Of a stretch of 50,371 bases of DNA, positions 8,531-16,705 are shown piece by piece. Under the pieces are notes generated by a model. That model was not told the origin of the DNA. It was given only the letters and a program-made list of their open reading frames with translations, and searched no databases. Positions within the stretch are counted from its first letter, which is position 1. Each line of letters opens with the position of its first letter. This stretch comes from Bacteroidales bacterium (GTDB taxonomy: Bacteria; Bacteroidota; Bacteroidia; Bacteroidales; Paludibacteraceae), in assembly GCA_012519885.1 (NCBI GenBank), contig JAAYPI010000048.1, positions 1-50,371 on the forward strand. The letters are read 5' to 3'. Position numbers and translations under genes: made by a program.

Positions 8531-9121
8531 ATGAAACATACATTTATTTTTGCTACAAATAATAAACATAAATTAGAAGAGATTCAGCAAATAGTTGGGG
8601 ATAAATTATCAATCTTGAGTTTACAAGATATGAACTTTAGAGAGGATATTCCAGAGAATGAACCTACTATCGAAGGGAATGCATTGTATAAAGCTCGATT
8701 TATTTACAATCGTTTTGGCAAAGATTGTTTTGCTGATGATACGGGTTTGGAGGTAGTTGCGTTGAATGGTGAACCTGGCGTTTTATCAGCACGTTATGCG
8801 GGAGAAGAAAAAAATTATCAGTCCAATAATGAATTATTGCTAAAAAATCTTAACCCATTTCCGAATAAGTCAGCACGTTTTAAAACTGTGATTGCGTGTG
8901 TGTTAGAGGGAAGAGAGTATGTGTTTGAGGGTATAATTGAGGGTACTATTGTTAATGAACCAAAAGGAAAAAATGGATTTGGATATGATCCGATTTTTCA
9001 ACCATCTGGATATCAACAGACTTTTGCAGAATTATCTGAAGAAGTTAAAAATACAATTAGTCATCGGGCTAGAGCCATGGAAAGTTTATTTATGTTTTTG
9101 CAACAAAATCATATTATTTAA
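8531..9121 (+). CDS. rdgB: XTP/dITP pyrophosphatase (Ham1/RdgB family)
   Basis: This 196-residue enzyme hydrolyses non-canonical purine nucleoside triphosphates (dITP, XTP) to monophosphates, keeping them out of DNA. Family motifs are in order: FATNNKHKLEEI (N-terminal phosphate-binding SxNxxK type), FADDTGLEV, GVLSARYAG, GKNGFGYDPIF, and the C-terminal SHRARAM. The length is standard. It lies 25 nt upstream of porZ and may share its transcript. Confidence 0.95.
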   Translation: MKHTFIFATNNKHKLEEIQQIVGDKLSILSLQDMNFREDIPENEPTIEGNALYKARFIYNRFGKDCFADDTGLEVVALNGEPGVLSARYAGEEKNYQSNNELLLKNLNPFPNKSARFKTVIACVLEGREYVFEGIIEGTIVNEPKGKNGFGYDPIFQPSGYQQTFAELSEEVKNTISHRARAMESLFMFLQQNHII

Positions 9122-9146
9122 ATCAAAGCAAATAAATCTTTATAGT

Positions 9147-11465
9147 ATGCGAAAAATCATCTTTTTGTTTCCATTTCTATTTTTTTCTAGTATCGTATTC
9201 TCTCAGATTGCTGTGGGAGAGTGGCGTATGCACTTTTCATATAATTCTACGACCAATGTTGTAGTAACACCTAAGAAAGTGTATGCTATAGCAGATAATA
9301 AATTGTTTTCGGTGGACAAAAAAGATTTTTCTATTCAAACCTATTCTAAACTGTCGGGATTGAACTCAAATGAAGTTTCGTTGTTAGCTTATGATGAGAT
9401 TAGTAATTTGCTAATAGTGGTATATACAAACTCCAATATAGATATTATTGATCAGAAGGGAGGTATCTATAATATTGCTGATTTGTATCGAAAAAATATG
9501 ACAGTAAGCAAAAAAGTTAATCATATTTATTTTGATCAAGGTTTAGCGTACTTTTCGTGTGATTTTGGAATTATGGTATTAAACTTAGCTAAAAAGGAAA
9601 TTGCCAATACCTATATCATTGGAGATAATGCCACTATGTCTGCAGTATATGCTGTAAATTCCGATGAAACGTATTTATATGCACTTACCAGTGAATCTAT
9701 TAAAAAAGCCCCTAAACAAGGTGTAAATTTATTGAATTTTGAAAATTGGTTGGTTGCTATGAGTTTGCCTGATGATTCGCAGTTATTTAGAGATATGGAT
9801 GTATTTAATAATAAGTTTTATGTCGCCAAAAATAATGAGAATGTATATGTGTATGAAGAAGGTCAATGGCTAGTGTTTTACGCTAATGATGCACAGCTAG
9901 CTATTTCTATTCAAACGATAGGTAACCATTTTATTATAAATGCTTCCAATTCCTTGTTGTGTTATACGAAAGATTTAACCGTAGAACAACTGACTGACAT
10001 AGTAGTATCTGATTCGTGGTACGATGATACAGAAGGTGTTTATTGGATTGCATCAAAGACATCAGCACTTCTTCGGTATAAAAAAGGGGAAGGGGTATTA
10101 GGTAGATATAAGCCGTCATCTCCGTATTTAAGTACTGCTCAAAAGATGTATTATAACAATGGTAGAATATTGGTTGCTCCTGGCAAAAGTTGGGATGATA
10201 GATATAGTATACCTGGAGCAGTTTTATTATTTGAGGATGAAAAATGGACTGAATATACATCCGAAAATTCGGGAGTGTTACAGTATTCTTATTGGTTTGC
10301 AGATGTGGTTTCTATAGCAGTTGATCCTGTGGATAAGAATAAATTATATGTTAGTACATGGGGAGAAGGGGTGTATGTGTTTGAAAATGGTGTGGCTACT
10401 CAATTGTTTAATGGTTTAAATACAGAAGGTGCGTTAGAAACGGCAGAGCCGAGCAATCATAATTTTTATAGAATAGATGGATTAGTTTTTGATAAAAATA
10501 AAAATTTATGGATGGTTAATTCTCTTGCTAGTAAAGGTTTAAAAATGAAAACTTATGATGGAAAATGGCATTCTTTCAATTATCCTAGTTTAGCAAATAA
10601 ATTTCTGTTAAGGCATTTATTATTGCATTCTCGGGGTCAAAAGTGGATTGTTTCGTCTACAAGTTCAGGGAGAGGAATTTTTGTGATAGATGATAATGGA
10701 ACCATTTTAGATGAGTCGGATGATAGAACTCGTTTTTATACTTCTTTTACTGATAGAGATGGAAATGTTATTGTCCCTTCTTATTTTTATTCGATAGCTG
10801 AAGATAAAGATGGAACAGTGTGGCTTGGAACAGATAAAGGTCCATTGTTGATGACCAATGTGAGTAAAGTATTTGACAACACATATACATGTACTAGGGT
10901 TAAAATCCCTAGGAATGATGGTACAATATTGGCTGATTATTTATTAGATAATGAAGAAATACGTGCTATAGCAATTGATGCAGCTAATAGAAAATGGATA
11001 GGCACAGGCAATTCAGGAGTATATCTATTGTCAGCAAATGGTCGGGAAACAATTCATCATTTTACTGTAGATAATAGTCCATTGTCTTCGAATAAAATTG
11101 AATCCATCGTTATTCAAGAAGAAACTGGGGAAGTGTTTTTTTCTACACAGGATGGTCTAATTTCTTATCGTTCAGATGCTACAGTAGGAAAAAAAAGTTT
11201 TGAAAAAGTAGAAGTATTTCCTAATCCTATACGACCCGATTTTCAGGGGCTAATTACTGTTAGAGGGTTAGTTGCCAACACAGAAGTTCGTATTGTTGAT
11301 CAGTCAGGTTTGTTGGTCTTTTCTGGTGTAGCTACTGGGGGATCAATTGTGTGGGATGGGATGAATTTTGCCAATCATCCTGTTGGCTCTGGTGTGTATT
11401 ATGTATTTTCTGTTAATGCCGATGGCACAGAGCATGGCTCAACTAAGTTTATGATTATTCGTTAG
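9147..11465 (+). CDS. porZ: Type IX secretion system protein PorZ
   Basis: I place the start at the ATG at 9147. An in-frame ATG at 8937 exists, but it lies inside rdgB and would hide a clear signal peptide (MRKIIFLFPFLFFSSIVFSQ). The 772-residue product has repeated beta-propeller blades through about residue 670. A C-terminal beta-sandwich follows (about 680-772: VEVFPNP, RIVDQSG, GVYYV), resembling a T9SS sorting domain. This matches PorZ, a surface component of the attachment complex that delivers anionic lipopolysaccharide to PorU in Porphyromonas. The stop overlaps the convergent folK gene by 4 nt. Confidence 0.88.
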   Translation: MRKIIFLFPFLFFSSIVFSQIAVGEWRMHFSYNSTTNVVVTPKKVYAIADNKLFSVDKKDFSIQTYSKLSGLNSNEVSLLAYDEISNLLIVVYTNSNIDIIDQKGGIYNIADLYRKNMTVSKKVNHIYFDQGLAYFSCDFGIMVLNLAKKEIANTYIIGDNATMSAVYAVNSDETYLYALTSESIKKAPKQGVNLLNFENWLVAMSLPDDSQLFRDMDVFNNKFYVAKNNENVYVYEEGQWLVFYANDAQLAISIQTIGNHFIINASNSLLCYTKDLTVEQLTDIVVSDSWYDDTEGVYWIASKTSALLRYKKGEGVLGRYKPSSPYLSTAQKMYYNNGRILVAPGKSWDDRYSIPGAVLLFEDEKWTEYTSENSGVLQYSYWFADVVSIAVDPVDKNKLYVSTWGEGVYVFENGVATQLFNGLNTEGALETAEPSNHNFYRIDGLVFDKNKNLWMVNSLASKGLKMKTYDGKWHSFNYPSLANKFLLRHLLLHSRGQKWIVSSTSSGRGIFVIDDNGTILDESDDRTRFYTSFTDRDGNVIVPSYFYSIAEDKDGTVWLGTDKGPLLMTNVSKVFDNTYTCTRVKIPRNDGTILADYLLDNEEIRAIAIDAANRKWIGTGNSGVYLLSANGRETIHHFTVDNSPLSSNKIESIVIQEETGEVFFSTQDGLISYRSDATVGKKSFEKVEVFPNPIRPDFQGLITVRGLVANTEVRIVDQSGLLVFSGVATGGSIVWDGMNFANHPVGSGVYYVFSVNADGTEHGSTKFMIIR

Positions 11466-11935
11466 TCTTCCTTTTCAAGTCTTAAAAGCATCTGTTTTGT
11501 AGATAGTTGAAGAATTGGATGTATCAATTCTGGGGCTATTTCTAAAAGGGGTTTTAATACAAACACTCGTGTATGCAAATGTGGATGAGGAACTGTTAGG
11601 GTTTCAACGTTAATAATAGAATCATTATAATATAAAATGTCAATATCAATTGTTCTATCTTGGTAGTTTCCATCTATAGATTTGGCATTCCTTCCAAGTT
11701 TTTTTTCGATTTCGAGAATGGTCTCTAAGATTTTTTGTGGACTTAAAATAGAATACACACAAATTACTTTATTAAGAAATTTGTGTGTAGAAATAAATCC
11801 TTCAGGGTTTGTTGTATGGACTGAAGACGCATGTATAACTGTACCAATTTTCTCGTTAATAAGGGATTCCGCTTCCGATAGAATTCGCTTTTTATTCCCA
11901 ATATTACTTCCTAGAGCTAGGTATACGACATTCAT
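11462..11935 (-). CDS. folK: 6-hydroxymethyl-7,8-dihydropterin pyrophosphokinase
   Basis: This 157-residue HPPK transfers pyrophosphate from ATP to hydroxymethyl-dihydropterin in folate synthesis. Motifs include YLALGSNIGNK at the N-terminus, DRTIDIDILYY (metal-binding Asp pair and pterin site), and PHPHLHTRVFVLKPL near residues 120-135. It follows typA by 5 nt on the same strand, so it is probably cotranscribed. Its end overlaps the end of porZ by 4 nt in a convergent arrangement. Confidence 0.95.
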   Translation of the reverse strand: MNVVYLALGSNIGNKKRILSEAESLINEKIGTVIHASSVHTTNPEGFISTHKFLNKVICVYSILSPQKILETILEIEKKLGRNAKSIDGNYQDRTIDIDILYYNDSIINVETLTVPHPHLHTRVFVLKPLLEIAPELIHPILQLSTKQMLLRLEKED

Positions 11936-11940
11936 TGATT

Positions 11941-13740
11941 TTATTTTGCTTTCGCTCTTTTTCTGTCATTTTCGTCAAGAAGAATTTTTCGCAATCGCAT
12001 TGAATTTGGTGTTATTTCAACATATTCATCTTCTTTAATGTATTCTAAAGCCTCTTCTAAACTAAATACAATAGGAGGAACGATGCGTACTTTGTCATCC
12101 GAACCAGATGCACGCATATTCGTTAGTTTCTTCGATTTCGTTACATTTACCACCATATCTCCTTCTTTAGAATTTTCACCAACTACTTGTCCAGCGTATA
12201 TTTCGTCTTGAGGAAAAATAAAGAACTTTCCTCTATCTTGTAATTTGTCAATAGCATACGCAAATGCAGTACCACTTTCCATTGCAATAATTGATCCATT
12301 GCTTCTTCTCTCAATTTCACCTTTGTAAGGAGCATATTCTATAAAACGATGAGCCATTACAGCTTCACCTGCTGTAGCCGTTAGCATATTGGTTCGTAAG
12401 CCAATAATCCCCCTAGAGGGAATCATAAATTCCATGTGTACGCGATCACCTTTACGTTCCATAATAGTCATTTCTCCTTTACGCACGGCAACTAACTCAA
12501 TTACTTTACCAGAAACTTCTTCTGGTACATTTATGGTTAATAATTCAATAGGTTCATGTTTTACATTATCAATTGTCTTAAAAATAACCTGTGGCTGTCC
12601 TACTTGTAATTCATATCCTTCGCGTCGCATTGTTTCGATTAATACGGATAAGTGGAGTACTCCACGTCCATATACGTTCCACGAATCGGCTGTTTCTGAT
12701 TTTACAACTTGTAATGCTAAGTTTCTGTCTAATTCTTTCATCAAACGCTCGTGAATATGCCGTGAAGTAACAAATTTTCCATCCTTACCAAAAAATGGAG
12801 AGTCGTTAATTGTAAATACCATACTCATTGTAGGTTCGTCTATAGCGATAGGAGGTAGCGGATCTGGTTTTTCAAGATCAGTTATGCTATCGCCAATATC
12901 AAAATTATCAATACCAATTAACGCACAAATTTCACCTGAGGATACACTTGGTACTTTTAATTTGTTAAACCCTTCAAATACATTTAATTCTTTTATTCGA
13001 GATTTTACGATACTTCCATCGCGTTTAACTAAAGCCACATCCATATTTTCTTTTAATGTGCCTCTATGAATGCGTCCAATTGCTATACGACCTACATACG
13101 ATGAATAATCTAAGGATGTTATTAATAATTGAGGGGTACCTTCCAGTTTTTTAGGAGCAGGAATATGTTCAATGATAGCATCTAGTAAAGGGAAAATAGT
13201 ATCTGTTTGTTTGGACCAAGAGTCAGACATCCAGTTCTGTTTTGCAGAGCCATAAATAGTTGGGAAGTCTAGTTGTTCTTCTGTAGCATCCAAACTAAAC
13301 ATGAGTTCGAATACCGCTTCGTGTACTTCATCTGGGCGACAATTTGGTTTATCTACTTTGTTTATTACAACGATTGGCTTTAGACCTATTTGAATGGCTT
13401 TTTGCAACACGAAACGTGTTTGTGGCATTGGACCTTCAAATGCATCCACTAATAGCAACACACCATCAGCCATATTTAACACACGTTCTACTTCACCACC
13501 AAAATCGGAGTGACCAGGAGTGTCAATGATATTAATTTTGTAATCTTTATAGCGGATAGAAACATTTTTAGATACAATTGTAATGCCTCGTTCTCGCTCA
13601 AGGTCATTATTATCCATAATTAATTCTCCCACTTTTTCGTGTTCTTTGAACAGTGAACCCGCTAATAACATTTTATCAACTAATGTTGTTTTTCCGTGGT
13701 CAACGTGTGCAATAATCGCAATATTTCTAATCTTTTGCAT
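11941..13740 (-). CDS. typA: GTP-binding protein TypA/BipA
   Basis: This 599-residue translational GTPase has an EF-G-like G domain with [14 protein letters not shown] (P-loop), RGITI (switch), [12 protein letters not shown] (G3) and NKVDK (G4). The domain II and III/V homologues follow, then the BipA-specific C-terminal region. It binds ribosomes at the A-site and assists assembly and stress adaptation. The length is normal. folK follows closely. Confidence 0.96.
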   Translation of the reverse strand: MQKIRNIAIIAHVDHGKTTLVDKMLLAGSLFKEHEKVGELIMDNNDLERERGITIVSKNVSIRYKDYKINIIDTPGHSDFGGEVERVLNMADGVLLLVDAFEGPMPQTRFVLQKAIQIGLKPIVVINKVDKPNCRPDEVHEAVFELMFSLDATEEQLDFPTIYGSAKQNWMSDSWSKQTDTIFPLLDAIIEHIPAPKKLEGTPQLLITSLDYSSYVGRIAIGRIHRGTLKENMDVALVKRDGSIVKSRIKELNVFEGFNKLKVPSVSSGEICALIGIDNFDIGDSITDLEKPDPLPPIAIDEPTMSMVFTINDSPFFGKDGKFVTSRHIHERLMKELDRNLALQVVKSETADSWNVYGRGVLHLSVLIETMRREGYELQVGQPQVIFKTIDNVKHEPIELLTINVPEEVSGKVIELVAVRKGEMTIMERKGDRVHMEFMIPSRGIIGLRTNMLTATAGEAVMAHRFIEYAPYKGEIERRSNGSIIAMESGTAFAYAIDKLQDRGKFFIFPQDEIYAGQVVGENSKEGDMVVNVTKSKKLTNMRASGSDDKVRIVPPIVFSLEEALEYIKEDEYVEITPNSMRLRKILLDENDRKRAKAK

Positions 13741-13760
13741 ATAGTTTTTATTTGAGGATG

Positions 13761-13768
13761 CAAAGGTA
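13761..13768 (-). promoter_or_regulatory. Candidate -7 element for typA-folK
   Basis: On the minus strand this reads TACCTTTG (TAnnTTTG), ending 20 nt before the typA ATG. No convincing -33 element is seen. Confidence 0.45.
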
Positions 13769-13804
13769 GTCAGAATATTTTTATCTGTACTATAATTTTG
13801 ATTA

Positions 13805-14638
13805 TTACAGCGAAATTCTTTCTGCTTTTATCGTTTCTTTTAAGAAGATGGAGGCGGAGGAAATAAATTTAAGCTCAGATTCAGTAGTATAAAACATACA
13901 TTGGTGGTTTTTAGCTAATTTTGTCTCTATTTCAGGATGACGCAAAAGATAGTTCTCTAAACTTTGAGCAACAATTTCGCCCTGAGAGATAATATTGATA
14001 TGTGACGGTAAGATGTGCTTAATTTTTTTCAATAACAATGGGTAATGTGTACATCCCAATACAATCGCATCAATAAATTTGTCTTTGTTAAGTAAGTTTG
14101 AAAGATACTTATGCACAAAAAAATCAGCACCATCACTTTCATGTTCATTGTTTTCAATAAGAGGCACCCACATCGGACAAGCTTGATCCACTACTGTAAT
14201 ATGCGGATATAGTTTATTTATCTCTATAGTATACGATTGAGATTGAATGGTGCCTTCCGTTCCCAAAATGCCAACATGTTTAGATTGGGTGCAAGTGTCT
14301 AGTTGTTCTACTGTTGGGCGAATTACCCCTAGTATTCGTTTTTGCGGAAATAGTATTGGTAAGTCTTTTTGTTGAATCGTACGTAGTGCTTTTGCCGAGG
14401 CTGTATTGCAAGCCAAAATAATTAACTCACAGTCCATCTTGGCTAGTTTCTTTACGCATTCCAGTGTGTACTGATACACTACTTCGAACGAACGTGTTCC
14501 ATATGGCGTTCGAGCATTATCTCCAAGGTAAACATAATCATACTCGGGTAGTTTTTTTCTAAACTCCTCTAAGATAGTTAATCCTCCATAACCAGAGTCA
14601 AAAACACCTATACGGGATATTCTACTTCCTTTATGCAT
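13805..14638 (-). CDS. murI: Glutamate racemase
   Basis: I choose the ATG at 14638 (277 aa, starting MHKGSRISRIGVFDSGYGG). The nine residues added by an upstream ATG at 14665 would lie inside a terminator-like hairpin. The enzyme makes D-glutamate for peptidoglycan. The two catalytic cysteines are in LACNTASAKAL and VLGCTHYPLL; the N-terminal DSGYGG and YLGDNARTPYG motifs are intact. It follows the two Skp-like genes, as in other Bacteroidales. The hairpin at 14641-14689 separates them and may limit its expression. Confidence 0.93.
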   Translation of the reverse strand: MHKGSRISRIGVFDSGYGGLTILEEFRKKLPEYDYVYLGDNARTPYGTRSFEVVYQYTLECVKKLAKMDCELIILACNTASAKALRTIQQKDLPILFPQKRILGVIRPTVEQLDTCTQSKHVGILGTEGTIQSQSYTIEINKLYPHITVVDQACPMWVPLIENNEHESDGADFFVHKYLSNLLNKDKFIDAIVLGCTHYPLLLKKIKHILPSHINIISQGEIVAQSLENYLLRHPEIETKLAKNHQCMFYTTESELKFISSASIFLKETIKAERISL

Positions 14639-14640
14639 AT

Positions 14641-14689
14641 AAAACAACAGGAAGATAGAGTACACTATTTGTCTACTTTTCTTCCTGTT
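14641..14689 (-). terminator. Hairpin/terminator between skp2 and murI
   Basis: On the minus strand AACAGGAAGA (14680-14689) pairs with TCTTCCTGTT (14646-14655). The 24-nt loop can form an inner AGTA/TACT helix, and TTTT follows after one base. It begins 17 nt after the skp2 stop and ends only a few bases before the murI start codon, so it may terminate the operon partially or control murI translation. Confidence 0.6.
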
Positions 14690-14706
14690 TGCTATCAGTA
14701 AATTGT

Positions 14707-15225
14707 TTATTTTAAATTCAACTTTTGTTTTACTAATGGTAAAATATCTACACTTTTGGTCGACATATAAGCGAATGTACCAGGTGTGGTTACATCAAAA
14801 ATATAGATAAATCCGTTTTCGTCTCCAATCGTTTTGATAGCATCATTTATTTTTGCCTCAATCGGTGCTAATAATTCTGATTGTCTTTTCTTTAGGGCTT
14901 CGTCTGCATTTTTTGAAAATTCTTCAATACTTGCATATAAACGTTGTAATTCTGTTTCTCTATATTTTTTTATAGCAGCATCAAGTGTTGCTTGATTTGC
15001 AACATAATCTTGTTGTTTCTTTGTAAATTCTTCCTCTAGCTTTTTACTTTCTACTTTGTAGTTAAGCAATAAAGCTTCCAGCTCTTTCATTGCTGCATCG
15101 GCTTCTGGCATTAAAGAAAAGACATCTTGTTTATTGATATGACCAAATTTTGGTACATCATTTGTTTGTGCAAATAAAGAAAAAGAAAATGCGATACATA
15201 AGCTAATAATGATGCTTTTTTTCAT
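14707..15225 (-). CDS. OmpH/Skp-family periplasmic chaperone (second copy)
   Basis: This 172-residue protein has a signal peptide (about 1-20, ending LFAQ). A short beta segment (FGHINKQDVFSLMPE) and a long charged coiled-coil (about 40-125) follow, then a C-terminal beta region, the Skp/OmpH layout. Skp trimers hold unfolded outer-membrane proteins for the BAM complex. It lies 34 nt downstream of another Skp-like gene, a tandem arrangement common in Bacteroidetes. The two proteins are clearly diverged, so they may serve different clients. Confidence 0.9.
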   Translation of the reverse strand: MKKSIIISLCIAFSFSLFAQTNDVPKFGHINKQDVFSLMPEADAAMKELEALLLNYKVESKKLEEEFTKKQQDYVANQATLDAAIKKYRETELQRLYASIEEFSKNADEALKKRQSELLAPIEAKINDAIKTIGDENGFIYIFDVTTPGTFAYMSTKSVDILPLVKQKLNLK

Positions 15226-15259
15226 AATGTTATTTTTATTTTAATGAGTAAAATTGGTT

Positions 15260-15775
15260 TTATCGTACATATCCCATGCGTTGTAATACTTCGTCGCTAA
15301 TATCAATAGTAGGGGATGCAAAAATAATATTATTTCCAGACGCTCTGTCCAAAATTAATTGAATATTTTTATTTTCTGAGATTTCTTTTACAGCATTATA
15401 AATCTCATCTTGAATAGGTTTGAGAAGGCTTTCTTTTTTCTTAAATAATTCTCCTTCAGCACCAAAATATTTCTTTTTCAAATCCATTGCTTCTTTTTCT
15501 TTTGCAATGATTGCTTCTTCTCTTTTTACCTTCATTTCATCTGATAAAAATACCATTTCTGTTTGATAATTTTTATACAATGTTTGAGCTTCAGTGGTGA
15601 GAGCTTCGATTTCCTTTTCCCATTGTTTTGAACTTTGGTTAAGTTGTTCTGTAGCAGACTCGTAAGTTGGTATTTGTTGCAATATATATTCGATATCTAC
15701 CAATGCAAATCGTTGAGCCTGCATCGCTGTGAAACTAAGGACAAAAATGCCTACTAATAGAAGTGTTTTTTTCAT
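15260..15775 (-). CDS. OmpH/Skp-family periplasmic chaperone (first copy)
   Basis: This 171-residue protein has a signal peptide (about 1-20, ending MQAQ), the family's start FALVDIEYILQQIPTYE, and a long Glu/Lys-rich coiled-coil. The end is VQLILD-like (IQLILDRASGNNIIFASP), giving the Skp tentacle architecture. It is predicted to escort outer-membrane proteins across the periplasm to BamA, encoded in the same operon. Unlike the usual order, a methyltransferase gene separates it from bamA. Confidence 0.92.
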   Translation of the reverse strand: MKKTLLLVGIFVLSFTAMQAQRFALVDIEYILQQIPTYESATEQLNQSSKQWEKEIEALTTEAQTLYKNYQTEMVFLSDEMKVKREEAIIAKEKEAMDLKKKYFGAEGELFKKKESLLKPIQDEIYNAVKEISENKNIQLILDRASGNNIIFASPTIDISDEVLQRMGYVR

Positions 15776-15796
15776 GTCTTTTACATTTTAAGATTA

Positions 15797-16645
15797 CTAA
15801 CTAAGTTGATTTCTTTTTTCAAAAACAATAATATCTTGAAAATCAATTTTATCTGTTTTTTCTATACCTCGCCACCAACCTTTAATACTGTGTTTAATAC
15901 TAAGTTGATGTTTCTCAGCTAAAGAGTGAATAAATGCTTCATCAAATGCAATATTAGCTTCTTTTACTTTTTTATCAAGCAAGCGATAATCTCCGTAGTC
16001 GTAACTAAATTGAAAGCTCCTTTCTGTTGAGGAGAAATTTTCTTGTTTATTAAATAGGAAGAATGTGGCATAACACATCCCTTTTGGTTTTAATACATCA
16101 CTAATCTGTTCTATATAATTAGCAACATCGTTTGGCATCATATGTGTGAATACCGATGTTAGAACTACGATATCGAAGTACGACTTTGAATAAGGAAATT
16201 TAAATTGCTCAGCTTTTGCTTTGGTGGCAGTGTTGTATAAGGTATTGTTTAAGTCAATATGTGAAAAATTGAAATGTGGATATGACGGAGTAATATGTTT
16301 TTTGCACCAATCTATACCTGTTTTAACAATATCAAAACCCTCATAAGTGCCATTGGTTGATAAAAAAGATGTGAGTGGTATAGCAAATCGCCCAATTCCA
16401 CATCCTACATCCAATACATGATGGTGGGGTTGAAGGTGTGTATATGATTGAACCAAAGAAAGAATACGTTTACCTTGTATTTCAAAATCGCCCGAACCTA
16501 TATACATCATCCCTCTCGGTGGAATCATCTTGTTTCTGTTTCCTTTTAGTCTATCCATTATGTCTATAGGTAAATATACAACATACCGCACAATGTACCT
16601 CATAGTGGGGCTCAATATGTAGTATATTTTTCGTAGTATATTCAT
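15797..16645 (-). CDS. Class I SAM-dependent methyltransferase
   Basis: This 282-residue protein has the Rossmann-type SAM-binding glycine motif VLDVGCGIGRF (about 77-87), an acidic residue in GFDIV (about 103-107), and a methyltransferase-11-like core with FDIVVLTSVFTHM. Hydrophobic stretches near the N-terminus (about 5-30) suggest membrane association. The substrate is unknown; lipid or glycan modification is only a guess from the envelope context. It sits between bamA (60 nt upstream) and the first skp gene (21 nt downstream), where most relatives have no gene. Confidence 0.85.
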   Translation of the reverse strand: MNILRKIYYILSPTMRYIVRYVVYLPIDIMDRLKGNRNKMIPPRGMMYIGSGDFEIQGKRILSLVQSYTHLQPHHHVLDVGCGIGRFAIPLTSFLSTNGTYEGFDIVKTGIDWCKKHITPSYPHFNFSHIDLNNTLYNTATKAKAEQFKFPYSKSYFDIVVLTSVFTHMMPNDVANYIEQISDVLKPKGMCYATFFLFNKQENFSSTERSFQFSYDYGDYRLLDKKVKEANIAFDEAFIHSLAEKHQLSIKHSIKGWWRGIEKTDKIDFQDIIVFEKRNQLS

Positions 16646-16705
16646 ATAGTTTTAATCGTTTGACTGTATTGTTGTTCTAATGTTTAATTTAATAAGATAT
16701 ATTAA

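Noticed and set aside
8937-9146. N-terminal extension of porZ by 70 codons
   Set aside because: The stretch lies almost wholly inside rdgB in another frame, and a clear signal peptide begins at the ATG at 9147.
14639-14665. Upstream start codon of murI
   Set aside because: It would place the first codons inside the terminator-like hairpin and adds residues not seen in glutamate racemases.
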